DNA from: Blautia sp. BIOML-A1
Lineage (GTDB): Bacteria > Bacillota > Clostridia > Lachnospirales > Lachnospiraceae
Direction: 5' to 3'
Assembly: GCF_009883055.1 (NCBI RefSeq)
Contig: NZ_WWVR01000014.1
Coordinates: 1-62,009, forward strand
Length of the DNA stretch: 62,009 nt
The notes beneath the pieces were generated by a model. The model ran no database searches. It was given only the letters and a program-made list of their open reading frames with translations, and was not told where the DNA came from. Each line of letters opens with the position of its first letter. The first letter of the stretch is position 1. Shown piece after piece: positions 25,616 to 35,125 of this stretch. A program made the translations under genes and the position numbers.

Positions 25616-27145
25616 TTACAGCCATGTTTGTATTCCTGTACGTTTTCTTTCTATCATTTCATCAATACGGGAAATATAATTCGTTACATCTTTGACATTT
25701 TCCACACGTTCAATGCGTTTCCCATGATCAAAAACCAGTTTGGAAGAACCACCTGCACCGAGTGCAATGATCGGCTGTTTTTCTTCCATAATCAGTATAT
25801 TGTAAATCCCGGCTTTGTCAACCTTTGCATAGCCTACATTCTCAAAATTTCCCTTCATATTTTTCTGTCTGTACAGATAATAAGGACCCATTTCCATCTC
25901 GTAGGCTGCTCTCATGGTCATATCCATGATTTCCTGGTTGTTTTCAAATGTCATTTCCTGATATTTATCTTTAAACATATTCAGGCGTGCCGCTCTTTTT
26001 ATGGCAAGTGAATGCACCGTCATACTGTCCGGTTCAAGACGTCTGACTTCATCCAATGTATGTCCGACCATCTCTCTGTCCTCACCCGGAAGTCCCACGA
26101 TAAGATCCATATTGATATTATCAAAGCCACATTCTCTTGCGAGCAGAAATGCCTGTTCCGTTTCCTGTACAGTATGACGGCGTCCGATAATATCCAATGT
26201 TTCCTGATTCATGGTCTGCGGATTTACAGAAATCCTTGTCACCGGATAATTGCGGATCATCCTCAGTTTTTCTCTGGTGATACTGTCCGGCCTTCCGGCT
26301 TCTATGGTAAACTCTGCAAGGTTATGGCAATCGAAGTTCTCCATAAGGGCATCAAACAGGACTTTCAATTGTTCTGCCTCAAGTGTCGTCGGTGTTCCGC
26401 CTCCGATATATACAGTGTCCAGTTTTTTACCCTTCTGTTTCATTATTTCAGAAACAGCTTTAATTTCCTTACAGAGAGCTTCCAGATAAAGATCTACTCT
26501 GTCTTTCCACTGTTTCAGAGGATACGAACTGAAAGAACAATACAGACAGATACTTGGACAGAAGGGAATTCCTACATACAAACTGTATCCGTTCTCATAA
26601 TCAATATCCTTAAGGATTTCTCTTTCTCTGTTTGCAATTGTAATGGCCAGTGCCGTCTTCTCCGGACTGACCATATAACGGTTCCTCATTTTCTGTGCCG
26701 CTTCTGTATTTTTCATTCCGGATTCAATAAGTCCCATCGCAAGCTTTGCCGGGCGGATTCCCGTCAAGTTTCCCCAGGGAAGAGTTTTTCCTGTTATTCT
26801 GACCAATAATTTGTACAATGCAATCTTTACAATGTCTTTTCGTTCTTTGCGGATTGCATGTGCACGCTCTTTGGTGTCACTGCCCTGTGCATCTGTACAG
26901 GAAACAAGGGCATCCGAAGACTGCCCTTCCACAAACTCTGCACTTGTCACACCTTTATTTTCGTTATCTTCATAGTAGATCATACAGGAATCATCCTGCT
27001 TTTCGATCCGGAAATAAAGATCACAGTCTGCCCCTTTTTCTTCGTAGGAAGATGTAATCTCACTTTCCGGATAAAAAGCACGGATCAACTCATAAATATC
27101 ATGTTCAAATTCTTTATCCAGAAAAAGTATATCTATCTTATACAA
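25616..27145 (-). CDS. hemZ: Coproporphyrinogen dehydrogenase HemZ (radical SAM)
   Basis: Oxygen-independent coproporphyrinogen III oxidase-like enzyme. The radical SAM cluster motif is CPSICLYCSFSSYP (CX3CX2C), followed by YIGGGTPTTLE and the HemN-type C-terminal part. An N-terminal domain of about 150 residues is characteristic of HemZ. The start is probably a TTG at 27145, nine bases after AGAGGT and overlapping the stop of the MBL gene; an ATG at 27166 has no ribosome site. Related proteins without porphyrin activity exist, so the exact reaction is family-based. It belongs to the relA-MBL-hemZ-HD-hisS-aspS run. Confidence 0.88.
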   Translation of the reverse strand: MYKIDILFLDKEFEHDIYELIRAFYPESEITSSYEEKGADCDLYFRIEKQDDSCMIYYEDNENKGVTSAEFVEGQSSDALVSCTDAQGSDTKERAHAIRKERKDIVKIALYKLLVRITGKTLPWGNLTGIRPAKLAMGLIESGMKNTEAAQKMRNRYMVSPEKTALAITIANREREILKDIDYENGYSLYVGIPFCPSICLYCSFSSYPLKQWKDRVDLYLEALCKEIKAVSEIMKQKGKKLDTVYIGGGTPTTLEAEQLKVLFDALMENFDCHNLAEFTIEAGRPDSITREKLRMIRNYPVTRISVNPQTMNQETLDIIGRRHTVQETEQAFLLARECGFDNINMDLIVGLPGEDREMVGHTLDEVRRLEPDSMTVHSLAIKRAARLNMFKDKYQEMTFENNQEIMDMTMRAAYEMEMGPYYLYRQKNMKGNFENVGYAKVDKAGIYNILIMEEKQPIIALGAGGSSKLVFDHGKRIERVENVKDVTNYISRIDEMIERKRTGIQTWL

Positions 27146-27767
27146 ATGGATTATACCTCTTTTCATAACCGATTGTTGTAGATGCATCATGTCCCGGATA
27201 TACCTCAGTTTCATCCGGAAGTGTATCCAGAAGACGATGAAGACTTCTCACAATTGCCGCAGTACTTCCCTCCGGAAAATCTGTTCTTCCTACAGAACCC
27301 TGAAATACGGTATCCCCGCTAAAAAGCACACCTTCTTCTTTCAGATAATAGCAGCAGCTTCCTACCGTATGTCCCGGCGTCTCGATCATCTGCACTGAAA
27401 ATCCTGCCAGTTCTACGACCTGAAGATCCTTAAGATAAACATCCGCATCCAGTGTGCAGCTTCCGTGTCCAAATACCGACAAATTCACCTTGGGATTGAG
27501 AAGTGTCGTCTCTTCTTTCTCACTTGCATAAATCGGAATATTATATTTTTTTCGTACTTCATCTGCCGCCATGATATGATCAAAATGACCATGTGTCAGA
27601 AGAATCCCGACAGGTTTTCCCTGCATTTCGGAAACCTTACGCTCGATCATATCTGCCGCATCTCCCGGATCCACGATCAGCAGTTCACCTGTTTCTTTGT
27701 TTTTAAGGAAATAACAGTTTGTATAAACACTTCCGACAATGCATTTTTGTAATTCCAGTTTTTTCAT
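27138..27767 (-). CDS. Metallo-beta-lactamase-fold hydrolase (glyoxalase II-like)
   Basis: A 209-residue hydrolase with the zinc motif THGHFDHI (HXHXDH), a later histidine in ETPGHTVGS, the aspartate of FSGDTVF and the last histidine in YPGHD, i.e. the whole binuclear site. Such single-domain proteins act on thioesters such as S-lactoylglutathione-like compounds, but the true substrate is unknown. It follows relA and precedes hemZ, with overlap. Confidence 0.9.
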   Translation of the reverse strand: MKKLELQKCIVGSVYTNCYFLKNKETGELLIVDPGDAADMIERKVSEMQGKPVGILLTHGHFDHIMAADEVRKKYNIPIYASEKEETTLLNPKVNLSVFGHGSCTLDADVYLKDLQVVELAGFSVQMIETPGHTVGSCCYYLKEEGVLFSGDTVFQGSVGRTDFPEGSTAAIVRSLHRLLDTLPDETEVYPGHDASTTIGYEKRYNPFV

Positions 27768-27797
27768 ACAATCTTCCTCTTTTTCTATGTTATAACA

Positions 27798-30131
27798 TCA
27801 GCCTGCTGTTCCACGCTCTACATCCAGCACACTCTCAATCTGACGGATCTTTTCGATAAGAGAAGCCAGTTCTTCTTTGCTTCCGATCTCAAATGTAATG
27901 GAAATCGTAGCCTTCTCCTGCTTGTTGGTACGACTGTTGATCGTACGCATATCAATCTTACGTTCTGTAAAGACCTTGGAAATATCAACCAGCAGACCGG
28001 TACGGTTGTTTGCAAACACCTGCAGATCTGCCATATATTTCTCAGAGCCTTTGTTTTCTGCCGGCTGCCATTCTGCCTCGATCAGACGGGAACGATCTGC
28101 TTCTGACATATTCAGTACATTTACACAATCTGTTCGATGGATCGTGATTCCGCGTCCTCGTGTAACAAAGCCAACGATCTCATCACCCGGAATCGGACTG
28201 CAGCATTTGGAGAAACGAACTGCAACATCATGGATACCCTTGACTATGATTCCGCCCTTATTCTTGGTTACATGAAGTTTTTCCTGCTGTTCTCCTGCCG
28301 CCTCAAGCACCTGCTCATCTGTAAGGTTCTTCTGATTTTCTTTCTCATAAGCTTCCAGAAGTTTGTTGAAAACCTGACCTTCCTTCAGACCGCCATGTCC
28401 GATCGCAGCCAGTACGGAGTCCCAGTCGCGGAAACCATATTTACGCATAACAGATTCCAGGAACTGTGTTTTTGTGTACATACTGATCTTATATCCCTTA
28501 GACTTGGCATACTGTGTCAGCATCTCCTTACCTTTGAGGATATTGTCTTCCTTGAGTTCTTTCTTGAACCACTGATTGATCTTATTCTTTGCCTGTGTAC
28601 TCTTGACAAGTTTCAGCCAGTCACGGCTCGGCCCCTGCGAATTCATGGATGTGATGATCTCAATACGGTCACCATTTTTAATCCGGTACTCTATCGGAAC
28701 AAGCTTGCCATTAACTCTCGCACCTACCATACGATTTCCTACCGCGCTGTGCACGCAGTATGCAAAATCGATCGGAGTAGAACCATTCGGCAATGTTTTG
28801 ACATCTCCCTGTGGGGTAAAACAATACACACTGTCCGCAAAAAGATCCAGGTCATTCTTGAGAAGACTCATAAACTCCCTGTTATCGGACATATCCTTCT
28901 GCCATTCCAGAATCTGACGGAGCCAGTTCAGCTTTTCTTCCTCTCGTTTGTCCACAGGAAGCTTACCGTCAGAAGATTCCTTATATTTCCAGTGCGCTGC
29001 GATACCATACTCAGCAGTTTTATGCATCTCAAAAGTACGGATTTGGATTTCAAACGGCTGTCCATTTGGTCCGATCAGAGTCGTATGAAGAGACTGATAC
29101 ATATTCGCCTTCGGCATTGCAATATAGTCCTTAAATCTTCCCGGAATCGGCTTGTACATCTCATGAATGACACCAAGTGCCGCATAACAGTCCTTGACTG
29201 TATCCACCAGAATACGGACAGCAAACAGGTCATAAATCTGATCGATGGTCTTATCCTGGTTGACCATCTTCTTGTAGATACTGAAGAAATGCTTGATTCT
29301 TCCATCCACCTGTGCCTTGATTCCGGCATCATCCATATGCTGCTTGACCTGTTTTACAATATTGCTGACAAATTCCTGACGCTCGCTCTTACGAAGTGCA
29401 ACCTTCTTGACCAGATCATAGTATACATCCGGTTTAAGATACTTCAGTGACAGGTCGTCCAGTTCCACCTTGATCTTGGAGATACCAAGACGCATCGCAA
29501 TCGGTGCATAGATATCCATCGTCTCTCTTGCTTTTTCCTGCTGCTTCTCCGGTCTCATATACTGCAGGGTACGCATATTATGAAGCCTGTCTGCAAGCTT
29601 GATCAGGATTACGCGGATATCTTTTGCCATGGCAAGAAACATCTTGCGGAGATTTTCTGCCTGCTGCTCTACCTTGTCTGCAGAATAACTCAGCTGTCCC
29701 AGTTTTGTTACACCATCTACAAGAAGTGCAACTTCAGCGCCAAACTCCTTTTCCAGTTCCTCACATGTCATCCAGGTGTCTTCTACAGAATCATGGAGAA
29801 GACCTGCAACAATTGTTTCTTTATCCAGTTCAAGATCTGCCAGGATGATTGCCACACATAATGGATGAATGATATATGGTTCTCCTGACTTTCTTTTCTG
29901 ATCTTTATGTGCTTCTCTTGCTACCTCATAAGCCTTCTCGATCATTGAAATGTCTGTAGAAGGGTGATATTTTTTTACACTGAAAATCAGTTCATCGTAC
30001 AAAACCTCCGGACTCGTAAAATCATTCATGGATTTTACTGCCGCATCTGCTTTTTTTACAGATTCCAGTTTTTCTTTTTCTACCTGATCCGGATTCTTCT
30101 CAGATTGTGTACTTTGTTTCTTCTCTGCCAT
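27798..30131 (-). CDS. relA: Bifunctional (p)ppGpp synthetase/hydrolase RelA/SpoT
   Basis: Long RSH protein that makes and degrades the alarmone (p)ppGpp. The order is: HD hydrolase domain (LLHDSVEDT; intact, so hydrolysis is likely), synthetase domain (KLADRLHNMRTL linker, then YDLFAVRILV), TGS domain (TLPNGSTPIDFAY), zinc-finger-like region (CCSPIPGD) and C-terminal ACT domain (AMR..ISIT-type). I start it at MAEKKQ (30131), after a GGTGGGAG site, giving 777 residues. It is followed by the MBL and hemZ genes. Confidence 0.96.
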   Translation of the reverse strand: MAEKKQSTQSEKNPDQVEKEKLESVKKADAAVKSMNDFTSPEVLYDELIFSVKKYHPSTDISMIEKAYEVAREAHKDQKRKSGEPYIIHPLCVAIILADLELDKETIVAGLLHDSVEDTWMTCEELEKEFGAEVALLVDGVTKLGQLSYSADKVEQQAENLRKMFLAMAKDIRVILIKLADRLHNMRTLQYMRPEKQQEKARETMDIYAPIAMRLGISKIKVELDDLSLKYLKPDVYYDLVKKVALRKSERQEFVSNIVKQVKQHMDDAGIKAQVDGRIKHFFSIYKKMVNQDKTIDQIYDLFAVRILVDTVKDCYAALGVIHEMYKPIPGRFKDYIAMPKANMYQSLHTTLIGPNGQPFEIQIRTFEMHKTAEYGIAAHWKYKESSDGKLPVDKREEEKLNWLRQILEWQKDMSDNREFMSLLKNDLDLFADSVYCFTPQGDVKTLPNGSTPIDFAYCVHSAVGNRMVGARVNGKLVPIEYRIKNGDRIEIITSMNSQGPSRDWLKLVKSTQAKNKINQWFKKELKEDNILKGKEMLTQYAKSKGYKISMYTKTQFLESVMRKYGFRDWDSVLAAIGHGGLKEGQVFNKLLEAYEKENQKNLTDEQVLEAAGEQQEKLHVTKNKGGIIVKGIHDVAVRFSKCCSPIPGDEIVGFVTRGRGITIHRTDCVNVLNMSEADRSRLIEAEWQPAENKGSEKYMADLQVFANNRTGLLVDISKVFTERKIDMRTINSRTNKQEKATISITFEIGSKEELASLIEKIRQIESVLDVERGTAG

Positions 30132-30173
30132 TATCTCCCACCTGCCTGCCATTATAGATTCAGTCCACAGGCA

Positions 30174-30204
30174 GTATTTCCGAAATTTCTGGTCCCGGAA
30201 ATAC
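30174..30204. other. Hairpin in the apt-relA gap
   Basis: GTATTTCCG / CGGAAATAC with a 13-base loop, between the apt stop and the relA start. It lacks a clear T-run, so it may be a weak terminator or an mRNA-stabilising element. Confidence 0.4.
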
Positions 30205-30247
30205 CGGCTGAAGCCTGATACATTATCGGGTTACTTCTGACTCTTTA

Positions 30248-30772
30248 CTATTTACCTTCATATTTGATCACGGAAGCCACATCATAGCCGGCAAGCTTCT
30301 CTCTGCCTTTAAGTCCGGCGAGTTCTATGAGGAAAACAACCTTTACAACCTCACCACCAAGACTCTCCACCAGTTTAATCGCTGCCTCTATGGTTCCTCC
30401 TGTTGCAATAAGATCATCTATGATTGCAACCTTCTGACCTGGTTTGATGGAATCCTTATGCATCTCAATTGTAGCACTTCCATACTCCAGATCATAGCTC
30501 TGGGACACCGTCTCACACGGCAGTTTCCCCTGCTTACGAATCGGAACAAACGGTTTATGAAGATTATACGCGATCGGAACTCCGAAGATAAATCCTCTGG
30601 ATTCTGTTCCTGCGATCACATCCACTTCTGCATCTTTAAGACAATCCTGCATGGAATCAATTGCAAGCTGTAATCCATCTGCATCCTGAAGAACACTTGT
30701 TATATCGCGAAAAATAATTCCCGGTTCCGGAAAATCCGGAATGCTTCTTATATAATCTTCTATTTTTTTCAT
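30248..30772 (-). CDS. apt: Adenine phosphoribosyltransferase
   Basis: Salvage enzyme that joins adenine with PRPP to give AMP. The PRPP-binding loop reads VAIIDDLIATGGTIEAAI, and the N-terminal PDFPEPGIIFRDITS is the Apt signature. 174 residues from the ATG at 30772, which lies nine bases after GGAGG. It has its own promoter and precedes relA, a common neighbour in Clostridia. Confidence 0.97.
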   Translation of the reverse strand: MKKIEDYIRSIPDFPEPGIIFRDITSVLQDADGLQLAIDSMQDCLKDAEVDVIAGTESRGFIFGVPIAYNLHKPFVPIRKQGKLPCETVSQSYDLEYGSATIEMHKDSIKPGQKVAIIDDLIATGGTIEAAIKLVESLGGEVVKVVFLIELAGLKGREKLAGYDVASVIKYEGK

Positions 30773-30811
30773 ATATGCCAACCTCCGCCACTTGTATAAA
30801 TCTAGGTAATC

Positions 30812-30840
30812 AGTATATCACTTTTTTTGAGGGGAATCAA
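30812..30840 (-). promoter_or_regulatory. Promoter of apt-relA
   Basis: Minus strand: TTGATT (30835-30840), 17-base spacer, TATACT (30812-30817), about 40 bases ahead of the apt start codon. Confidence 0.65.
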
Positions 30841-30885
30841 TCTCTAACCCGACAAGAGTCGTTAAAATACAAGGTTTTTCGACTT

Positions 30886-32598
30886 TCAGCAATAGTTACG
30901 GATAACCGCCTGTAAAGTTTCCCTCCCCTGATATACATTAATTTCCGGATAATATGTAACTGAAATTGTTTCCTGTTTCTGCACAAAAGCAGCAAATTCA
31001 TCCGCTTCGCCAAAATACACTGCATCTATCCGGGTTCCCCCCATATCTTCCAGTTTCATCTTTGCCACATTCTGATTCTTTCCCAAAAGTCTTAAATTTA
31101 ATACCCTCAGCCCTTTCTGTGCAAAAAGAGGCTTTGTATTTCCCTTTCCAAAGGGTTCCAGTATCTTTAACTGTTCCGTAAGTTCTCTGGAAAGATACGA
31201 TATCGGCATTGGCACATCAATCACTATCTTTGGCCGAAGTTCTTCCTCCGTCAAAGTACAGTTTTCATTCAGTCGTTTTCTGAACAGATCAACATTTTTT
31301 TCCTCTATTGAGAGTCCCGCTGCCATAGGATGTCCGCCAAACTGAATCAGAAGATCTCCACATTTCACCATCTCCTCGTACATGGAATAAGCCTCTATCG
31401 AGCGTCCGCTTCCTTTTACTGATGTTTCGCCTTTCGTAAGAACAAACACCGGCTTATGATATTTTTCCCTGATTCTTCCTGCAATAATTCCGGCAAGACT
31501 TTCATGGCAGTCCGGAAGATATACCACAAGCACACGATCCTGGTTCAATCCGGTTTCTTCGATCAGACGAATGGCATCTTCTTTTCCCTTCTCAGTCATT
31601 GCCTTTCTGCTCTGATTCAGAGCCACAAGATCTCCCGCCAATTTTGCTGCTTTTTCCTCATCCCTTTCACACAGAAGTTCCAGTGATCTTGCAGCTGTGT
31701 CAAGACGTCCGCTGGCATTGATGCACGGACCAAGAACAAATCCTACATGATATGCCGTAATTTCCGCTCCCTCCAGCTGATTTGCACGAATGAGTGCACG
31801 AAGTCCTGGCGTATGTGTCACAGAAAGCCGGTGCAGGCCTTCTTTTACGATAATCCGGTTTTCTCCCTGCAGATCCATAACATCTCCAACCGTAGCCACA
31901 GCAGCCAGTTCTGTAAATTCCAGCACTTCACTCTGCAAAATCCCTGATTTTTCATATAATGCCCATATCAGTTTCCAGGCAACCACCGCACCACAGAGAT
32001 TTTTATTCGGATACCCACAATCTGTCTGTTTCGGATTGATCACCGCATCAGCTACTGGTATGATCCATTCTTTCCCATCAGAAATTTCCCTGAAGGGAAT
32101 GTCATGATGATCCGTAATCACAACGGTAAGTCCACGTGCTTTTGCATCTGAGATTTCTGCGGATGCCGCAATTCCATTGTCACAGGTGACGATCGTATCA
32201 ACACCATCTTCCACTGCTTTCTGGATCAGCTGCTCATGAATACCATATCCATCCTTGATCCTGTCCGGAATATAGGTATCTACATCAGCCCCCAGCCGCT
32301 GAAATCCTTTTAAAAGAATACAGGTTGAAGTCACACCATCTATATCGTAATCTCCAATAATCCGGATTTTTTTGTGTTCCCTGATTTTCTTCAGAAGGAT
32401 CTCCACTGCCTCATGCATATCCTTCAAAAGCCATGGCGATGGAAGTTCTTTTAGGGTACCATAAAGATAACTTCGAATATTTTCCGATCCTTCCACATCC
32501 CTGTTCCGAATCAGTCTTGCGATCACCGGATCAATTCCAAATTCCTGACTGATTTTTTGAAAATCCGCCCGTTTTGCACAGACCACCCATTTTTCCAT
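30886..32598 (-). CDS. recJ: Single-stranded-DNA-specific exonuclease RecJ
   Basis: 5' to 3' exonuclease for recombination and repair. It is a DHH-family phosphoesterase: GDYDIDGVTS (motif I), a CDNGI aspartate, VVITDHHDIP (DHH), NPKQ, and GHPMAAGLSI of the DHHA1 domain, then an OB-like C-terminal part. I use MEKWVV (32598) after AAAAGGAG; the length of 570 residues is normal. It precedes apt and follows secDF on the same strand. Confidence 0.95.
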   Translation of the reverse strand: MEKWVVCAKRADFQKISQEFGIDPVIARLIRNRDVEGSENIRSYLYGTLKELPSPWLLKDMHEAVEILLKKIREHKKIRIIGDYDIDGVTSTCILLKGFQRLGADVDTYIPDRIKDGYGIHEQLIQKAVEDGVDTIVTCDNGIAASAEISDAKARGLTVVITDHHDIPFREISDGKEWIIPVADAVINPKQTDCGYPNKNLCGAVVAWKLIWALYEKSGILQSEVLEFTELAAVATVGDVMDLQGENRIIVKEGLHRLSVTHTPGLRALIRANQLEGAEITAYHVGFVLGPCINASGRLDTAARSLELLCERDEEKAAKLAGDLVALNQSRKAMTEKGKEDAIRLIEETGLNQDRVLVVYLPDCHESLAGIIAGRIREKYHKPVFVLTKGETSVKGSGRSIEAYSMYEEMVKCGDLLIQFGGHPMAAGLSIEEKNVDLFRKRLNENCTLTEEELRPKIVIDVPMPISYLSRELTEQLKILEPFGKGNTKPLFAQKGLRVLNLRLLGKNQNVAKMKLEDMGGTRIDAVYFGEADEFAAFVQKQETISVTYYPEINVYQGRETLQAVIRNYC

Positions 32599-32635
32599 TG
32601 TCGTTTCTCCTTTTAATATCCTGCCATAAAACATA

Positions 32636-32668
32636 TATTCCCGGAACAGATAACCTGCCCCGGGAATA
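32636..32668 (-). terminator. Probable terminator after secDF
   Basis: Stem TATTCCCGG / CCGGGAATA with a 15-base loop in the secDF-recJ gap. The T-run behind it on the minus strand is poor, so read-through into recJ is possible. Confidence 0.5.
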
Positions 32669-32680
32669 CACTTTGTTCAA

Positions 32681-35101
32681 TTATTCTTTTTTATTATCTG
32701 CAGCTTCTTTCGCTGCTGCCTCCTGAGCTGCAAGACGTTCTGCAACTCTCTTACGATTTTTCTTTTTCGGCTGATTCTTGCTCTTTTTACCAGACTGCTG
32801 TGCATTCTGATTGTTTTTGGCCGGCTGTTTTCCAGTGTTTTTGGAAACTGTAGTGCTGCCTGCCAGTGCCGCCTGCGGAACCGGCTTTTTGTAATAGCGT
32901 TTCATTACCAGCCACAGGGCACCTGTAATACATACAGAAGAATATGCACCACAGATTACACCTGCCATCAGAGGAGCTGCAAACTCGCGGATGGAAGATA
33001 CACCTAGGATATACAGAACTGCAACCATGATAAATGTAGTAAAGGAAGTATAAATACTTCTTGTAAGAGTCTGTGTGATACTCTCATTTACAATCTCATC
33101 CAGATGATCTGGGTTCTTTCTTCCTCTCATATTCTCACGAATTCGGTCAAAGATAACGATTGTTGCATTGATCGAATAACCAACGATCGTCAGCATGCAG
33201 GCAATAAATGTATTACCTACGGAAATTCTGGAGATTGCATAGAATGCAAGTACGATCAGCACATCATGAAGCAATGCCAGAACTGCACTGCTCGCAAAAC
33301 GGATATCCTTGAAACGGAACCAGATATATGCAAGCATAAAAAGTGTAGCTACGATCACGGCTACGATCGCATCTCTTCTCATTTCAGAGCTTACCGTAGC
33401 AGAAATACTTTCCGTTGTGATCAGACTCTCATCCACACTGAATTTCTCAACCAGAGCTGCATTCAGTTTTTCTCTTTCCTCCTGAGACAGTGTACGGGTC
33501 TTGATAACTACCTGATTTGTGCCGGATACCTTGGTCGGCTGTACATTCTTGTCTCCGGTAACCTCCTCTACAACCGGTGTGACATCAGAATCAATCTGCT
33601 TGATATCCATATCTTCATTAAATGTCACAGTTGTTGCAGTTCCACCGGAGAAGTCGAGTGCATAGTTCAATGCTGTTCCATCGGTCTGATGATGAACTGC
33701 CATTGCAACCGGGCCACTCAGGATCAGGATAATGGAGATAATGAAAAATACTTTACGTTTGCCGACAAAATCCACAAATTTACGCTGTTTTGCACTTCCA
33801 TAGAATTTCGGATCACGGATTCCTACTGCATACAGTGCATTTACCACCAGTCGGGATACCACCAGTGCTGTGAACATGGAAACCACGATACCAAGAGCCA
33901 GTGTATATGCAAAGCCCTTAACAGTACCGGAACCCAGCCACATCAGAACCAATGCAGCGATCAGGGTTGTGATATTTCCGTCGACAATCGCACTGAATGC
34001 TTTTGCAAATCCTGCCTTGATCGAAGTCCTTACAGAGTTGCCTGCTGCAATCTCTTCCTGGATACGTGCATAAATGATGACGTTGGCATCCACTGCCATA
34101 CCAATACCAAGAATGATACCGGCAATACCCGGAAGGGTAAGCGTAATGTCGAATGCATTCAGAGTGATCAGCACGAGTGCTGTATACAGAACCAGTGCTA
34201 TGCCCGCAACCACACCAGGAACACGATACATCAGGATCATAAAGATGATAACGATCACAAGTCCTATAAGACCGGCTAAAACGCTGGTAGAAATTGCCTC
34301 CTCACCAAGCTGTGCCGCAACCACACTGGAACGAAGTTCTTCAAGTTCAATACTCAGAGAACCAATACGGATATAAGAAGCAAGATTCTGTGCTTCTTCT
34401 ACGTCTGACATACCAGTGATCTGTGCCTGCCCACCGGTGATTGCTTCATTTACTTTCGGAGCACTTAAAATCTGATTGTCATAAACGATTGCAATCTGCT
34501 TTCCAACATTTGCTTCTGTTGCTTCTGCAAATTTCGTCTTTCCCTCATCTGTAAGCGTCAGGCTGACTGCATATTCTCTGGAACTGTTTTTGTCAGACTG
34601 GAACGCACCTCCCTGGGCATCCTTCACGTCTGTACCTTCCAGAACCACTGATCCGGCTTCACGGATCTCATCAAGGCTTCTTGCAAGTGCATAACCACTT
34701 CCTGTGTTGGAAAAGTTCGCATTACCATCATCGTCCGTCTGTGTGATAAAACACAGAGAACCTGGTTTTCCGAGATCATTCAGAATTTCATCTGCATCTG
34801 TGACTCCCGGAATCTCTACCGCAATACGGTCGTTTCCTTCTTTGTACACCTGTGCTTCCGTACTATACTGCTCTACACGCTTCTGGAGCTTATATACAGT
34901 ATCTGACATATCTTCCGCACTTGGATTACTGTCTTTTGCCTGATAGGTAATGCTGACACCACCTGACAGGTCCAGACCGGTCTTGATGTTCTTTGCTGCA
35001 CCAGTTCCTGTTGGTCCAAAACCAATACCGGCCGTATAACACAGAAAGACTGTGATAATGGCGGTCAGGAGCAGCACAACGATTGCTCTGTTTTTCTTCA
35101 T
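32681..35101 (-). CDS. secDF: Fused protein-export membrane protein SecDF
   Basis: SecD and SecF in one 806-residue chain; it uses the proton gradient to help pull proteins through SecYEG. SecD half: N-terminal span, the large outside P1 domain (GLDLSGGVSITY; LGKPGSLCFITQTD), then five spans with VDANVIIYARIQEE. SecF half: DFSGGTATTV, then spans with INATIVIFDRIREN. The C-terminus is a long Lys/Asn/Gln/Ala-rich cytoplasmic tail (about 70 residues), unusual in length. It is a single gene between scfB and recJ. Confidence 0.97.
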   Translation of the reverse strand: MKKNRAIVVLLLTAIITVFLCYTAGIGFGPTGTGAAKNIKTGLDLSGGVSITYQAKDSNPSAEDMSDTVYKLQKRVEQYSTEAQVYKEGNDRIAVEIPGVTDADEILNDLGKPGSLCFITQTDDDGNANFSNTGSGYALARSLDEIREAGSVVLEGTDVKDAQGGAFQSDKNSSREYAVSLTLTDEGKTKFAEATEANVGKQIAIVYDNQILSAPKVNEAITGGQAQITGMSDVEEAQNLASYIRIGSLSIELEELRSSVVAAQLGEEAISTSVLAGLIGLVIVIIFMILMYRVPGVVAGIALVLYTALVLITLNAFDITLTLPGIAGIILGIGMAVDANVIIYARIQEEIAAGNSVRTSIKAGFAKAFSAIVDGNITTLIAALVLMWLGSGTVKGFAYTLALGIVVSMFTALVVSRLVVNALYAVGIRDPKFYGSAKQRKFVDFVGKRKVFFIISIILILSGPVAMAVHHQTDGTALNYALDFSGGTATTVTFNEDMDIKQIDSDVTPVVEEVTGDKNVQPTKVSGTNQVVIKTRTLSQEEREKLNAALVEKFSVDESLITTESISATVSSEMRRDAIVAVIVATLFMLAYIWFRFKDIRFASSAVLALLHDVLIVLAFYAISRISVGNTFIACMLTIVGYSINATIVIFDRIRENMRGRKNPDHLDEIVNESITQTLTRSIYTSFTTFIMVAVLYILGVSSIREFAAPLMAGVICGAYSSVCITGALWLVMKRYYKKPVPQAALAGSTTVSKNTGKQPAKNNQNAQQSGKKSKNQPKKKNRKRVAERLAAQEAAAKEAADNKKE

Positions 35102-35125
35102 CGTTTTTTCCTTTCCTGAATTATT

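Noticed and set aside
28137..29450. 437-codon frame on the plus strand
   Set aside because: Shadow of relA.
33104..34279. 391-codon frame on the plus strand with many cysteines
   Set aside because: Opposite secDF; the Cys/His/Asn bias comes from reading membrane-protein codons backwards.
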